The notes below the pieces were generated by a model, which made no database searches, was not told the origin of the DNA, and saw only the letters and a program-made list of their open reading frames with translations. A stretch of 64,000 nucleotides of DNA, from assembly GCA_024509875.1 (NCBI GenBank), contig JAMPIV010022921.1, positions 492,001 through 556,000 on the forward strand. The letters run 5' to 3'. Source of the stretch: Oreohelix idahoensis. Lineage: Eukaryota > Mollusca > Gastropoda > Stylommatophora > Oreohelicidae. Within the stretch, counting starts at the first letter, position 1. The number at the start of each line of letters is the position of its first letter. Positions 11,850 to 24,897 of the stretch are shown one piece after another. The position numbers and the translations under genes were made by a program.

Positions 11850-12565
11850 TCATAACCCTCCACTCCCAAAGGAGCAAAGGCCTTCAACAAACACATGCCA
11901 AATCCTCCTGTCACGTGCCATCATCTTAAGTTCCTTCCAAGTTCTCCTTATCATTTTCATCTCTGTTTCCAGCTCTCTTCTCAATGTGCTTCTTGGTCTA
12001 CCTCTGCCTCTCTTGCCCTGGGGGTTCCAGAACAAGGACTGCCTTGTAATGCTATCTACAGGTTTCCTCAGTGTGTGTCCTATCCATCGCCTTCGTCTTC
12101 CTCTCATCTCTTGTTCCACTGGCACTTGTCTAGTTCTTGTCATCAGTTCCACGTTGGTAACCTTGTCATACCATTTTAATCCCTCTATTCTTCGCAAGCA
12201 CCCATTTATGAAAGTCTGTAGCTTTTTGGTTGTTGTCTTTGTTGTTCACCATGTCTCAGAGCCATACAATAGGACTGAATTCACATTTGAGTTGAAGATT
12301 CTTATTTTCGTGTTGAATCCGATTTCTCTTGATCTCCATATATTTCTCAATGCAATGGAAGCTCCTCTTGCTTTTTGTATTCTTATTTTGATATCACTGT
12401 CTGTCCCCCCAACTTTGTCTATATTGCTGCCAAGATTCTACATCTTGTATTGGTGTTTCTTCAAGTTCAACCTTGTTTTCATTACCTGCATTTATTCTCA
12501 TTATCTTTGTCTTTTCCCTGTGTATTTTCAGACCCAATTGCTGTGACCTCTCATCGAGTGTGGTC
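11850..12565 (-). pseudogene. LINE-B reverse transcriptase C-terminal part
   Basis: On the minus strand the sequence reads from a GLKIHREKTKIMRI block, through an SVLLYGSETW block, the KVTNVELMTRTRQVP block, RRRRWIGHTLRK and WNPQGKRGRGRPRS, to the C-terminal end near 11850. This is the thumb and tail of a LINE reverse transcriptase; the palm with the catalytic aspartates is deleted. At least one in-frame stop follows SETW (near 12253). The tail of simple CATT repeats follows directly. It cannot be active. Confidence 0.8.
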
Positions 12566-12709
12566 TAGTATAAAATGCTTCGTTCACAGACTCTTCTTTG
12601 TCATTAGTTGGTGCATAACATTGGATGACATTTACATTTATTTTCTTTTTAGCTGTTTTAAAAGTAGCTGTAATTATTCTGGGTCCAACGGCTTCCCATT
12701 CAATGAGTG
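12566..12709 (-). pseudogene. LINE-B endonuclease, central piece
   Basis: The minus strand encodes an IEWEAVGPRIITATF block and the VIQCYAPTNDKEE block (QxYAPT motif of APE-type endonucleases), ending near AFY. It is then fused by deletion to the RT C-terminal region. Its upstream side is cut exactly at the solo LTR; the preceding part of the domain resumes at 14948. Confidence 0.8.
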
Positions 12710-14947
<2,238 letters not shown>

Positions 14948-15052
14948 GAGTGCCTTCTGTGCTTCTTTAGATAACATAATAGCTACCCCTTCACTGTGGT
15001 GTGAACTTTCGTCTTCATGTCCTGAAAAAAGCACCAATTCACCTGTGATGAG
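14948..15052 (-). pseudogene. LINE-B endonuclease piece between two insertions
   Basis: Only about 100 bp remain between the solo LTR and element G1. Read on the minus strand across the G1 insertion site it encodes GVAIMLSKEAQKAL, the block that normally links the N-terminal and central endonuclease motifs. The frame joins the N-terminal piece at 33048 and the central piece at 12709 when one copy of each TSD is removed. That is good evidence for the nest order. Confidence 0.8.
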
Positions 15053-16352
15053 TGTTACGGGCTTCGAGACCCCAGTATGTTCTGGGTGCTTCGATGACTT
15101 CTAGTATTTGAGGATGACCAAGTTATTATATGCGTATTCAGTTTATAGAGTCAAAGTCCCTCGGGTTCTTATCACTTTTGTAGGATTCCGTAATACTGTT
15201 CGTTGGTATCGATAATGTCTGCTTAACCCTTGTGATAAATTATGTGCTGAACATGTTTCATATTAAATATTCGACCCTTGACTGACCTGTAGTAGTCTCT
15301 TATCTTATTGATTATATTTGGCAGTGTGAGATGCAGCGTGTTAAGACATTAATCATCACTGGTCATGATCAGTTGAATATAAACAGCATTTAACTCAACT
15401 CCGAATACGACAGTTGATAAGACCGTGATTTTGACGACTCAAAATATTTAATTAGTAATTTCATACCATGAGCAGACACCAACTACATGGGAACAAAAGT
15501 CACATCACATTCATGTACGATCTGCAAGAGTTCTCATTATTTCATAAACACATGTTCACAATCTCTATCTAGAGTTCTGGTTCAAGGTCAGTTCCTTTTA
15601 ACGGCCAATGTCCTTTGGCATAAATTCAGAGGCTAACTAGACTTACTCCCGTCGCTAGTTTATACAATAGCCTTTTGCACTAGACTTAACTATCCTGCTA
15701 TTTCTGCAATACACTTATTATGCTAGGCTTACGTCTACTGCTAGTCGTCTAAATCCGTTACACTAGGCTTACGCTTGCCGCTAGCTGTACAATATCCATC
15801 TATACTAGTCTTACACTATTGCTAGTATCATAATGTTCCTTTGGCATACCACGCCAGGCTAATCTGCCATAATTATGCAAACTGCGTTATTCATAAGACG
15901 ACTTACGTTTGGTTCAAGAAATACACTGTCCACTTGGCTTCCCAGCCACACAATTAATAAGTGGTCGTACCACACAATATAAGTGGCAATGGCCACACTT
16001 CTGAAACACACTGCCGTTCGGGTCAAAACCCACAAGTCGAATGACGTTACAAAGACATACGCGTCATGCATAGAGATATGCATACTACGTCGTTAATATA
16101 TATTCAATTGCGATGTTCCACGGTGCAGCAATCCGAGTGTGATCAAAACTCGAATGCATGCACACATGCAACAACCATCGACATCGGTCGATGAGATATA
16201 TCTCTATTCGTTTGAGGTGTTTCATGATACAGCCATTCGGATCGTGCACAAATCCAAATGTCTGTAGGCATGAAACAATCATCGACATCAGTCGCGGAGA
16301 TATAATCCTTTGAGGAATGCGCCATGCTGCAGACATGAAGCAATCCTCAACA
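15053..16352 (-). repeat. G1 3' LTR (1300 bp)
   Basis: It starts TGTTACGGGC and ends CAATCCTCAACA on the plus strand, with TG...CA termini, and matches 31748-33047 over its full length with only scattered substitutions. TSD ATGAG lies immediately to its left. Open frames inside it show no known domain. Confidence 0.95.
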
Positions 16353-16369
16353 TCATCCCCCTCACTTCC
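16353..16369 (-). promoter_or_regulatory. G1 polypurine tract
   Basis: On the minus strand GGAAGTGAGGGGGATGA abuts the LTR. It would prime plus-strand DNA synthesis. Confidence 0.8.
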
Positions 16370-16531
16370 AAACGTGACACTTGTGGCACGGATGATAGTG
16401 ATGGAGAAGACGCTCGTCTTCCGAACATATCAATATTAGTACTATCTACTTATAACTATCATAATCATTAAGTAGACACATTAAATTTTATAACCTTAAT
16501 AATGGCACTTGTCAACATGGTGACTAAAGAG

Positions 16532-18730
16532 TTAATTCAATTTCTTCTCAGAGAAGTTGCGCGATAAAAGATCTGCCAAGTTATTGTCTGATCCAGCAAT
16601 AGGCAGAATCGTAAATGAAAATTCTTGAATCAATAGGTACCATCGGTGTATTCTAGCGTTACGCATTGTCCTAGCTGTTATGTAAGTAAGAGGTCTATGG
16701 TCTGTCATGATAAAAAAATGCGTGCCGATGAGGTATCTTGTTAGCTTCTCCAGGCACCAGACGATCGACAGGAGCTCACGTTCACCTGTCGCATACTTTT
16801 GTTCAGCCGGAGTCAGTTTCCTCGACACATAGAAACATGGATGGAGTGTTTCCCTGTAACATTGCAGCAAACAGCCACCCATGGAGTAGCTCGAGGCATC
16901 TGATTGAAGTATGAATGGAATACGTATATTCGGTAATAACAAAATAGGTGCATTACTAAATAATTTCTTAATTGTTACCAAAGCGCTTTCGCAATCTTTG
17001 TTCCAACGTACCTTATTAGGACTACCTTTGGTCACCAGTGCGGACAAAGGTGTAGATAGTTGAGCGAAATGCGGGATGAACTTATGGTAATAGTTTATCA
17101 GGCCTAAAAGGCTTCTAACTTGTTTCTTAGTTGAAGGGGTAGAAATCTCTAGAATTCTTTTGAATGTATTGTCGTCAGGATACAGTTTGTGGTTACCTAT
17201 TCGGTGACCAAGAAAAGAAATTTCCTGACAACCTATTTGGACCTTTGAAGGTCGCACAGTCAAACCATGCATACGTAACGTATGTAGAAGGGAAGTTAAA
17301 CCATCAATATGGTCTTCCCACGAGTCATGAAATAAGCAGATGTCATCGATGTACGTGATGACATCTTTACGATCGCCAAGAAGGCGGCGCATCATGCGCA
17401 CAAACGTCGCTGGCGCATTCACTAACCCAAAACACATATAATTCCATTGGTAGAGCCCAAACGGAGTTGTGAAAGCTGTGTAAGGTTTGGCATTTTCGGC
17501 AAGAGGAATTTGCCAGTAGCCTTTAGAGAGATCTAGTTTGCTAAAGAAAGTAGCATTAGATAATTCTGACAAAAGATCATCTAAAAGTGGCATAGGCTCA
17601 CCGTCTGTGATTGTAATTTTGTTCAATCGTCTAAAATCAATACAAATACGTAAAGAATCATCCTTCTTTTTAACTATCACCATTGGGAATGCATATGGTG
17701 ATTCCGAAGGAGATATCACACCCAAACGTATCATCTCCTTTAACTCTTTCTCTACCCTATCTTTGTGGTGTAAAGATATAGGATAGGGTCTAAGTTTGAT
17801 AGGTTTATAATCAGTAAGAGTAATATCATGGGATATAAGCGATGTCTGACCTGGAAGGTCGGTGAGAACATCATTGAAAGAAATGAGAATATCCCGAACT
17901 TGATCTTGTTGTGAAGAAGACAGTGAAGAAGAAATAGTCACGTCTTTCCAAGATTCCGATGATTGCAAAGAAGGTAGTTGGAATTGTAAAGGGATAGACG
18001 AAGTGGTATCTTCTTCATGAACAACTGCAAAAGAAGCAGTATGATGTGAAGAATCATCAATAAAGTTAATGACAGGAATTAATTCCTGTGGTCTTTCAAC
18101 TGCTAATTTTAGCATGTTGACGTGGAAGGTTTTGATTTTACCTCTAACGTTCACTGAGTAGTCAACATCTGTGACTTGTTTGATAACATCAAATGGACCT
18201 TGCCATGATATCAGTAATTTGTTATCGTTATGAGGTAGCAACAACCAAACTTTTTCCCTTGGTTTGAAGGATCTTAATATTCTATTTTGATTATGTAATA
18301 ATCTTGATCGTTGAGTGGCTGATTTTATACTCTGGGATGCATACGTGCACGCATCAATGATTCGTTGTCGGAGATCAATAACTAACTCGTAGCTGTTTCG
18401 AGTGGCTGTATCAATTGATGCTCCAATCAACAAATCCTTGAGTATCATCATTGGTCCGCGAGGATTCGAACCATAAACCAATTCGAACGGATACCACCCC
18501 GTGCTTTCGTGGGGCACTTCACGAAAAGCAAACAGGGCCGCCGGCAGAAGCCTGTCCCATTCACGAGGGCATTCTTCAGTTATCTTAGATAACATCTGTT
18601 TTAGAGTGCTATTGTAGCGCTCGCACACACCGTTTGATTGGGGCCTATACGCACTACAAAACGAGTGGTGAACAGATAACATGGATTCTAAATCCCTCAT
18701 GATGTTGAAGTAAATTGTGATCCTTGATCT
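16532..18730 (-). pseudogene. G1 pol: integrase C-terminal half, RT and RNase H
   Basis: A roughly 730-residue frame carries, in order: the integrase end with its catalytic Glu (GVCERYN, near residue 48 of the frame); the GPY/F module (SWQGPF, about 187-191); reverse transcriptase with LDLSKGYWQIP (about 410-420), FGLVNAPATF and the catalytic YIDD (471-474); then RNase H with its Asp-Glu-Asp-Asp set (SDASS about 621, ERELL about 661, TDHRPL about 687, SDNNLADLLSR to 735). All RT and RNase H catalytic residues are present. RT follows integrase, as in Gmr1. The frame is separated from the upstream integrase half by a frameshift near 18710, so the apparent first codons are not a real start. Confidence 0.93.
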
Positions 18731-19405
18731 GACAAAATATCTTCCGGAAAACCGATTCGACAAAATATCGAAAATAATGCATCAGACACGGATGCAGTTG
18801 TGATGGTTTTCAATGGTATGGCCTCTGGCCAACGCGTGCAAAGATCTACGCAAATTAAAATATAACGAAATCCATTATTTGAAACAATTGATAACGGACC
18901 CACTATATCTACTGCAATCTTTTTGAAAGGTCTCTCAGGCACGTCTGTAATCTGTAAGGGTGCCGTATGGAACCTGCCCTTACGTGCTATACCTTGGCAT
19001 GTTGTACATGATTTGCAGTATAACTTTGTATCTTTATTAACCCCAGGCCAGTAAAATTGTGACGTAACACGAAACAATGTTCTTTTGATCCCCATATGCC
19101 CTGCCATGGGGGAGTCATGACCTGTTTGTAGGACCAATGGTCTGTATTCCTTAGGTACTATCACTTGATGTATAATTGTTTTGCCATCATCATAATATCT
19201 AGTGAGTATTGATTTCTTTATCTTGAACCATTGTTTAGCCCCTCTTGTGTATTTAATAGTTTTTTGTTCTGCTCGGCTAAACAATCCTTGTAAAGTTGGG
19301 TCACTCTTCTGTTTTTCTGCAAAAACAGAAGGTGTAACGGTACCAACTTGAGACATAATTGTATCCATTATAGGAAGAGGTGGTGTAGCCATGTCCGTAG
19401 CTAAC
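18697..19405 (-). pseudogene. G1 pol: integrase N-terminal half
   Basis: It begins with the zinc-binding HHCC domain (HDSPMAGHMGIKRT ... YWPGVNKD ... CKSCTTCQ), followed by the first part of the DDE core: VDIVGP with the first Asp, CTRWPEAIPL, and ILSDQGSQF with the second Asp. The core is cut by a frameshift near 18710; the third catalytic residue lies in the next frame. The protein would join element DNA to the host chromosome. An in-frame TAA at about 19406 separates this part from the protease, where the related element G2 reads straight through. Confidence 0.92.
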
Positions 19406-19407
19406 TG

Positions 19408-20154
19408 TTATGCTCTCGTTACAACAGCATTTGCCACCTGTGGGTGAGATTCAACCCACATTGCAATCTCCTCAGGAGTGCAATCTTTAACTCCTGGTAT
19501 GTTTCCTATTATAATTTCAGTTATGGGTGCTCTCAAGCCGCAGGCATAGACAGTGCCTGTGTAAAAAGGAGTATCAATGTATACCCGTGCCACAGGGAAA
19601 GTTTCTATATTCCCACCAAATGTGACACACTTAACTGATTTGCCTGTAAAAGCAGAGGGCTCGATAAGCGAGTGCTTTATGCCTATCGTTGAGGACCCAG
19701 TGTCACGCAAAACTCTCACTACCTTACCATCCAATATTCCGGGATGAAATGTAAGATAACCGACATTTACACATGCCGACACTGTAGGCATACAATGACC
19801 ACAATCAAGTGTAATGGTAGACTTTAATCTGTTTTTCGACTGACACTCATAACATGTATCATTCATTACCATACATGCGTTCGCATGATCATTATCATCA
19901 TTACCCATCTCCCTTTTGACACTGCAATTATTTGCCTGTCTATGTTTATTTTTGTCTCTCGACGGAGATCTGGCACTACCTTTGTTATTATTGACTGACT
20001 TTTTATTGCTATAATAAAAATCAGTAGAGTCATCCTTCCTGGCATCTCTACCATAAGATGATCTCGGTTTATAGTATCCTTTTTGATGTGAACCATCATA
20101 ATCCCTGCCTCGGTGATACCCACGATCATGAGGTGAATATCCTCTATAACCTCG
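19408..20154 (-). pseudogene. G1 gag tail, C-x2-C-x13-C-G-H motif and protease
   Basis: In frame with gag after a TGA at 20155. It holds a Gly/Arg/Tyr-rich basic stretch (RNA-binding tail of gag), then a Cys-His motif (CYEC ... LDCGH, about 19796-19855), then a retropepsin-type aspartic protease with active site VLRDTGSST and the later EIIIGNIPGVKDCT flap/core block. The protein ends VVTRA before a TAA; G2 has the same VVTRAQ and continues. The protease would cut the gag-pol polyprotein. The Cys-His motif has the same spacing in G2 and is not the classic CCHC gag knuckle. Confidence 0.85.
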
Positions 20155-21390
20155 TCAATATGAATTCGAAGGAGAGCGATGACGACGGAAGTTATAAAAA
20201 CCTCTGTCGGATTGATAATAATCTGAACGACAACGTCCATCAAAGCTCTTCGATCGAGGTCTCTGATCGTGGTGAGCCGCGCACACAGGCATAGGATCTC
20301 GAATAGTCGATCTATGAAGATCTTTATTCTGATGTGCAGTCTGATACTGTCTTCCGAGTTTTTCATACTCATCGATAGAATTAGGATGTCTTTCTTGTAA
20401 AAATGCTTCTAATTCAGTGCTGCATGCGGATAATACTTTATCTCGCAGCATGAGATCTATAACACCTTCATATGTTTTATTTATACCAGATAGATCAATC
20501 CATCTGCTAAGGAAATGTTTAATAGATGCAATGAATTCACCAAAATCTGCATCCTTGCTTGGCTTAGCCGCATGAAAACGATCTCTGAATCCAGACTCAG
20601 TTAACTGGAAACGTCTTAGTAATACCTCTTTTACGACATCGAAATCGCTTCTGCTCTTTTCATCAAGACTCATGAAACATTTAAGTGAGTCACCAGTCAA
20701 AAAATCAAGTAAAAGACTGCTCCATCTTTCTTTGGGTATGTTCAGAGCTGTGACCTTGATGATGAATCTAGATAAGAAAGAGTCAACACAATCGCGAGTC
20801 TGGTCAAAATGTGGCATTTTTAACTTAGGATAGAAAATATTAGTACCAGCCGCAGTCTTAGTCTGTTCAGACTGCACTTTAGCTAATTCTAAAGCTTTTC
20901 CTTTTTCTGCATGAAGTTTTAATGTTTCCATTTCCATGGCATTTTTATGTGCTTGATCAAGTTGCATAAGTTCCATTCTCCTTAATTCCATTTCTTTATC
21001 TCGTTGTGCCATTCTTTCCTTCTAAAGTTCTCTGTCTTTCTCTTGTTGAGCTAATTCTTTATCTTTCTGCTCTCTGTCTTTTTCTTGTTGGGCTAATTTA
21101 TCTTTCTCAAATTCTCTGTCTTTCTCTTGTTGAGCTAATTCTTTATCACGTTGAGCTATAGTCAATCGTTCTAATTCCAATTTCATGGATATTTCTTTTT
21201 CCTTCAATTCCCTTTCTTGGGTTAATTCAAACCTCCTAAGCTCATCAGCTCGTTTAGTCATTTCGCGCTGTTCCATTCTTTCCAGACGCGATAAGTATTC
21301 ATCATATTTCGTATCTGCAAAACTTTGTAGTTCTGCTCCTGATTTTCCATAACTTTTTCCAATATCAATGAATTCCTGTAGTGTAGACAT
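20155..21390 (-). pseudogene. G1 gag with SCAN-like capsid, one internal stop
   Basis: Starts at an ATG at 21390 (MSTLQEFIDIGKSYGKSG), closely like the start of G2 gag. A long charged coiled coil follows, with tandem copies of a LAQQEKDRE unit (about 21020-21140). A TAG at about 21020 breaks the frame; the same frame resumes at once. The capsid part contains FPKLK/LPHF-like PHFDQTRDCVDSFLSRF, then WIDLSGINKTYEGVIDLMLRDKV and LEAFLQERHPN, a helical region resembling the SCAN domain derived from Gmr1-like gag. Gag would form the particle that packages element RNA. A second stop (TGA, 20155) truncates the basic tail. Confidence 0.88.
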
Positions 21391-22250
21391 GATAATAGGT
21401 TTCTGAGTACCTTCAATAGTCTATAATATACACCAGGATTATAGAACTCACTATAATATGTACATGAATATATTAATCAATAACAAACAAGTTCCAAGAA
21501 CATGTGACAAAGACAGTGAAAACAATCAAATGAGTTACAATGAAATGATTTTTCAGTTATACGACAACACTTTACACTTATAAAGTAAATAAAGGAGACT
21601 TATACTCAGTAATCAGTAAAAGAAAGAAAAAAATTTACATCACAAAAATATAACAAGACAAGTCGTCATAAACGAACGTGTAGACAAAGAATGTTTAGGT
21701 CACACACGAAAACAATTGTCAACAGTAATGAAATTAGGTTACGTAAATAGAGAGGACGTAATTCACTTGACGAAACTGCTAAGTACACAAAATGTGGTTA
21801 TACTGCGAACTGAAGAAACATTTATATCCTGACTCCAAAGAAAAAATATAATCAGTCAGATCCTCAGTCAGCGAATATAAGCATGCAAATCTAATAGAAG
21901 TTAACATTCACTGAAGCTTTCCTGGGAAAATTCCAGTCAATATTAAACACGAAGAATATACGAATATACGAATAAACATGAATGGGGAAACACAGATGAT
22001 AGTAAAAAGTAAATAAAGTGATGATGAACTGTAGACCAAAGCTAATGCAAGGACAATATGATAATGTTCAAGCGCCTAAGCACAATCAAGAACTTATCTG
22101 TTTAGCTGTCCCTCTGAGAAATACATGAGTGCATGTAATTCTAATCCTAGTTCCGAACCGTGTCTTCAACAGCTGTAGTCCATTGATGGTAGACCTTGAC
22201 CTTCGCAGTAGGGAACCGTTTGAAAGTATTGCTTCGGTCTTCGAACGTAG
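21391..22250 (-). other. G1 leader, part next to gag
   Basis: Non-coding, AT-rich untranslated leader of G1 between gag and the point where G2 inserted. No strong motif seen. Its other part is 31412-31747. Confidence 0.7.
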
Positions 22251-23394
22251 TGTTGCTGTCATTTTCGACGGAGTCATCTGTCAAGTTATTTGCTTATGTT
22301 TGTATCATAAGTATAATTGTGTCTTTACCTGCGATGTCAGGTTGATTAGGGGTTGTCTTCCCTTGTTTATTCATTCATTGTGTTTGACCTTTAGGGTCAG
22401 AGGTTGACAGTTCGGCGTAGGCCTATGGGAAGGTTTTTTAAGCGGGAGTGAGATATACTTCCGGGAAGCCGGGAGGTCCTGTTTTTCTGAAGGGACCAAG
22501 AGTCCATTGTTTTTCGGGGAGAATCTTCGAAGTAACTGCTATGGCAGTTTTCCCCAGTGAATCTCTGTGCGTCGGGATGACGACAGAATTCCTTGTGTAG
22601 TTCTGAGGATTCATTTACCAGGTAATACCGACCTTTATGCATTATTACGCTTTTCGGTGGCAGAACATGTAAAGGATTACCTAGGGTGAACAGCAGTTCA
22701 CGGATCCGCCATTTCAGAACTTATATATTTGTGCTCGAGGTAGCCATCCAAGACTGTTAGTCTTATATTGTCCAGAAATCCAGTGACGAAGATATATTGT
22801 GGGAGCCGCAGATTGGCGGAACTTCTATCTACAATAAGTATTACTGCAGGGTTGATGATAACCTATTTAACAGAAGTACACGGCCGACGTTAGGACGAGG
22901 CCTGTGCTTCCGGCTATTATACTACAGCCTGATATGTGCAATTGGCAGGGAGTGCCAAGTTGCACCTGTGTGTCAAGGTAACTAAGGCATCTGACGCGTT
23001 TAGTCAGAGACGCCAAGGGCGACGCTACGAACTGTCATTATTGAAGAACTTTGCTATTGACCATGCACGTCTATTCTGATGTTTACCTTTTTGAATGCCA
23101 AATGTATACCTATCGATGTCAGGTCAGCATGACCTTGTTACACTGACTGTTCCTGTTGATATTATGTGTGTTCCCGTCAATAAATGTCTTGAAACATGCC
23201 TGCAGTGTCAAAGCATCCTTGATTACTGCATGTGAGAGTATGGGTTGCAGGATCTACATCTATACGAGCCTAAACACATTCGCGTCTTCATTCGCACCCA
23301 CACTCAACTCATCATACGCTCGCACTACACATCTAACAACATGTATACTGTCTTGGGCCAGTGATCACCTCAACAAGAAAAAAAGACAGTTACA
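22251..23394 (+). repeat. G2 5' LTR (1144 bp)
   Basis: Starts TGTTGCTGTCATTTTCG and ends AAAAGACAGTTACA. It has the same length and apparently the same sequence as 30263-31406. It would hold the promoter and polyadenylation signals; an AATAAA sits at 23181-23186, late in the LTR, and may be the polyadenylation signal. Confidence 0.97.
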
Positions 23395-24897
23395 TTTCTG
23401 GTGGACCAGTTACGTGGGCTCTTATGATACATTTCTTGTCGCCAATGTGGCCTAGAAACTTACATTTCTGATGGACCAGATCTGTGGGTTTAAAAAGAAC
23501 AGAGCGAGCATTTGACATTATTGTTGACATTTATGGATCCAGAAATTTACATTCCTGGTTGGCTGTTACATGTATGATGTCTCCAGTTTTGTCGAGAAAG
23601 TTACAAGAAGGACAAGTACACATTACACTTCTGATCTGTGGGTCTAAGCTACACACGGGACAGCCGTAACACACAACGCTAATTCTACACTTGCAAGTTT
23701 TGGCTACAACAGGACAGATATAGGTCATCAACGGTTGACACAAATAAACAGTACGAGCATTTATATTATAATGCTACATAAAGCATAACAAGACAAGTAC
23801 TGAAGTGAACTACTAGGCATTTGCTACGTGGACCATAACTGCATAGAAGGCGGGTTCCTATTGTAAACAGTACTGCGGGTTGTTACACGTTTCATTCAAC
23901 AACAGACTTTTCTAGGTCAGAGCATTCAAGCTACATTGTTGGAGGTCAAGTGTCTGTAAACAGTACGTGAAATTGTAAACATTCAATGTGCAAGCCCTAA
24001 TTTGAGAAGGTCATAGTAACTTTGGTTCGTGAATACCACTTTATGTTACAGTGGATTTGACGTTCAGTGCGCGTTTGACATTTCGTTTCTGTGTTCGCAA
24101 GGAGCAAGAAATTTATTTTAGTTTCAGCTGTGACTGAACTTGTTCTGCAACACATTGAAATTGATTGCTATATGTTTATGTCACTTCTACTGTTTTTGTG
24201 TATTTTTCTGCGGGTTTTTCGGTTGGTGGGTCTTACGGTAAATATGCCACTTGATCGAGGCTTACTGTAAGCGGTCTGTAGGTGCAAATTTTCTTAATTT
24301 GGAAATTTGCTAGTGACAATTGGTCGCTATTGATGTTAGCTGTGATGTAATTGTACTTAACGTTGTTTTTGTAATATTTTGTCTGTTTTTCAGTTTTGAT
24401 TGTCGATTTGTTTTGTTTGTATTCTGTAGGTCTCTCCTTTCTTGTGTATTTCTCTACACATTTTTGGTTAAAACAGTGTTGCCATTTGTATTGTTTTGTA
24501 TTTTTGTCTTTGTTTTTTTTTTTTGGTTGTACTACATTACTGTCATGCACAGTCTACATACACATACTTGGTCATGTTTTGATATTATTGATAAGGTAGA
24601 CTCTTCATATAGAGTTTGTTAAATAATATTATATAAGATATTTATACAAGTTCTTTATAAAAAAGACTTGTGCCCATAGGGAGTGGGATATAAGGGAATT
24701 TTTTTTCCACAGGTACTCAAGTGATTTTTTGGGTACATTGTAAACAAGAGGAACATACAAAATCTTTGTCTAAGACTAAGACAGTAAAATAAAGTGAAGT
24801 GAGTATACAAGTCTATCATTTCAGACTTGTCTCCCATTGAAGTGGGATAAGGTAATTTATTTAATTTTTTTTCAGGTTTCTGATCTCATTAGACAGA
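23395..24897 (+). other. G2 5' leader with imperfect repeats next to the LTR
   Basis: About 1.5 kb of untranslated leader. Right after the LTR the motif TTACATTTCTGGTGGACCAG (from 23390) recurs as CTTACATTTCTGATGGACC (23459) and, shorter, as TTACACTTCTGATCTGTGGG (near 23624). The primer-binding site should be in the first copy (TGGTGGACCAG, 4 bases after the LTR) but I could not match it confidently to a tRNA. The rest is AT- and T-rich. Confidence 0.7.

Noticed and set aside
11812..12546. 244-codon plus-strand open frame
   Set aside because: It is antisense to the LINE-B RT C-terminal region, whose conserved blocks read on the minus strand.
15859..16343. Open frames inside the G1 LTRs
   Set aside because: No known motif; present in both LTRs only because the LTRs are copies.
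24320..24622. Hydrophobic Phe/Val-rich open frames in the G2 leader
   Set aside because: T-rich sequence gives such frames by chance; no membrane-protein family recognised and they lie in an untranslated leader.
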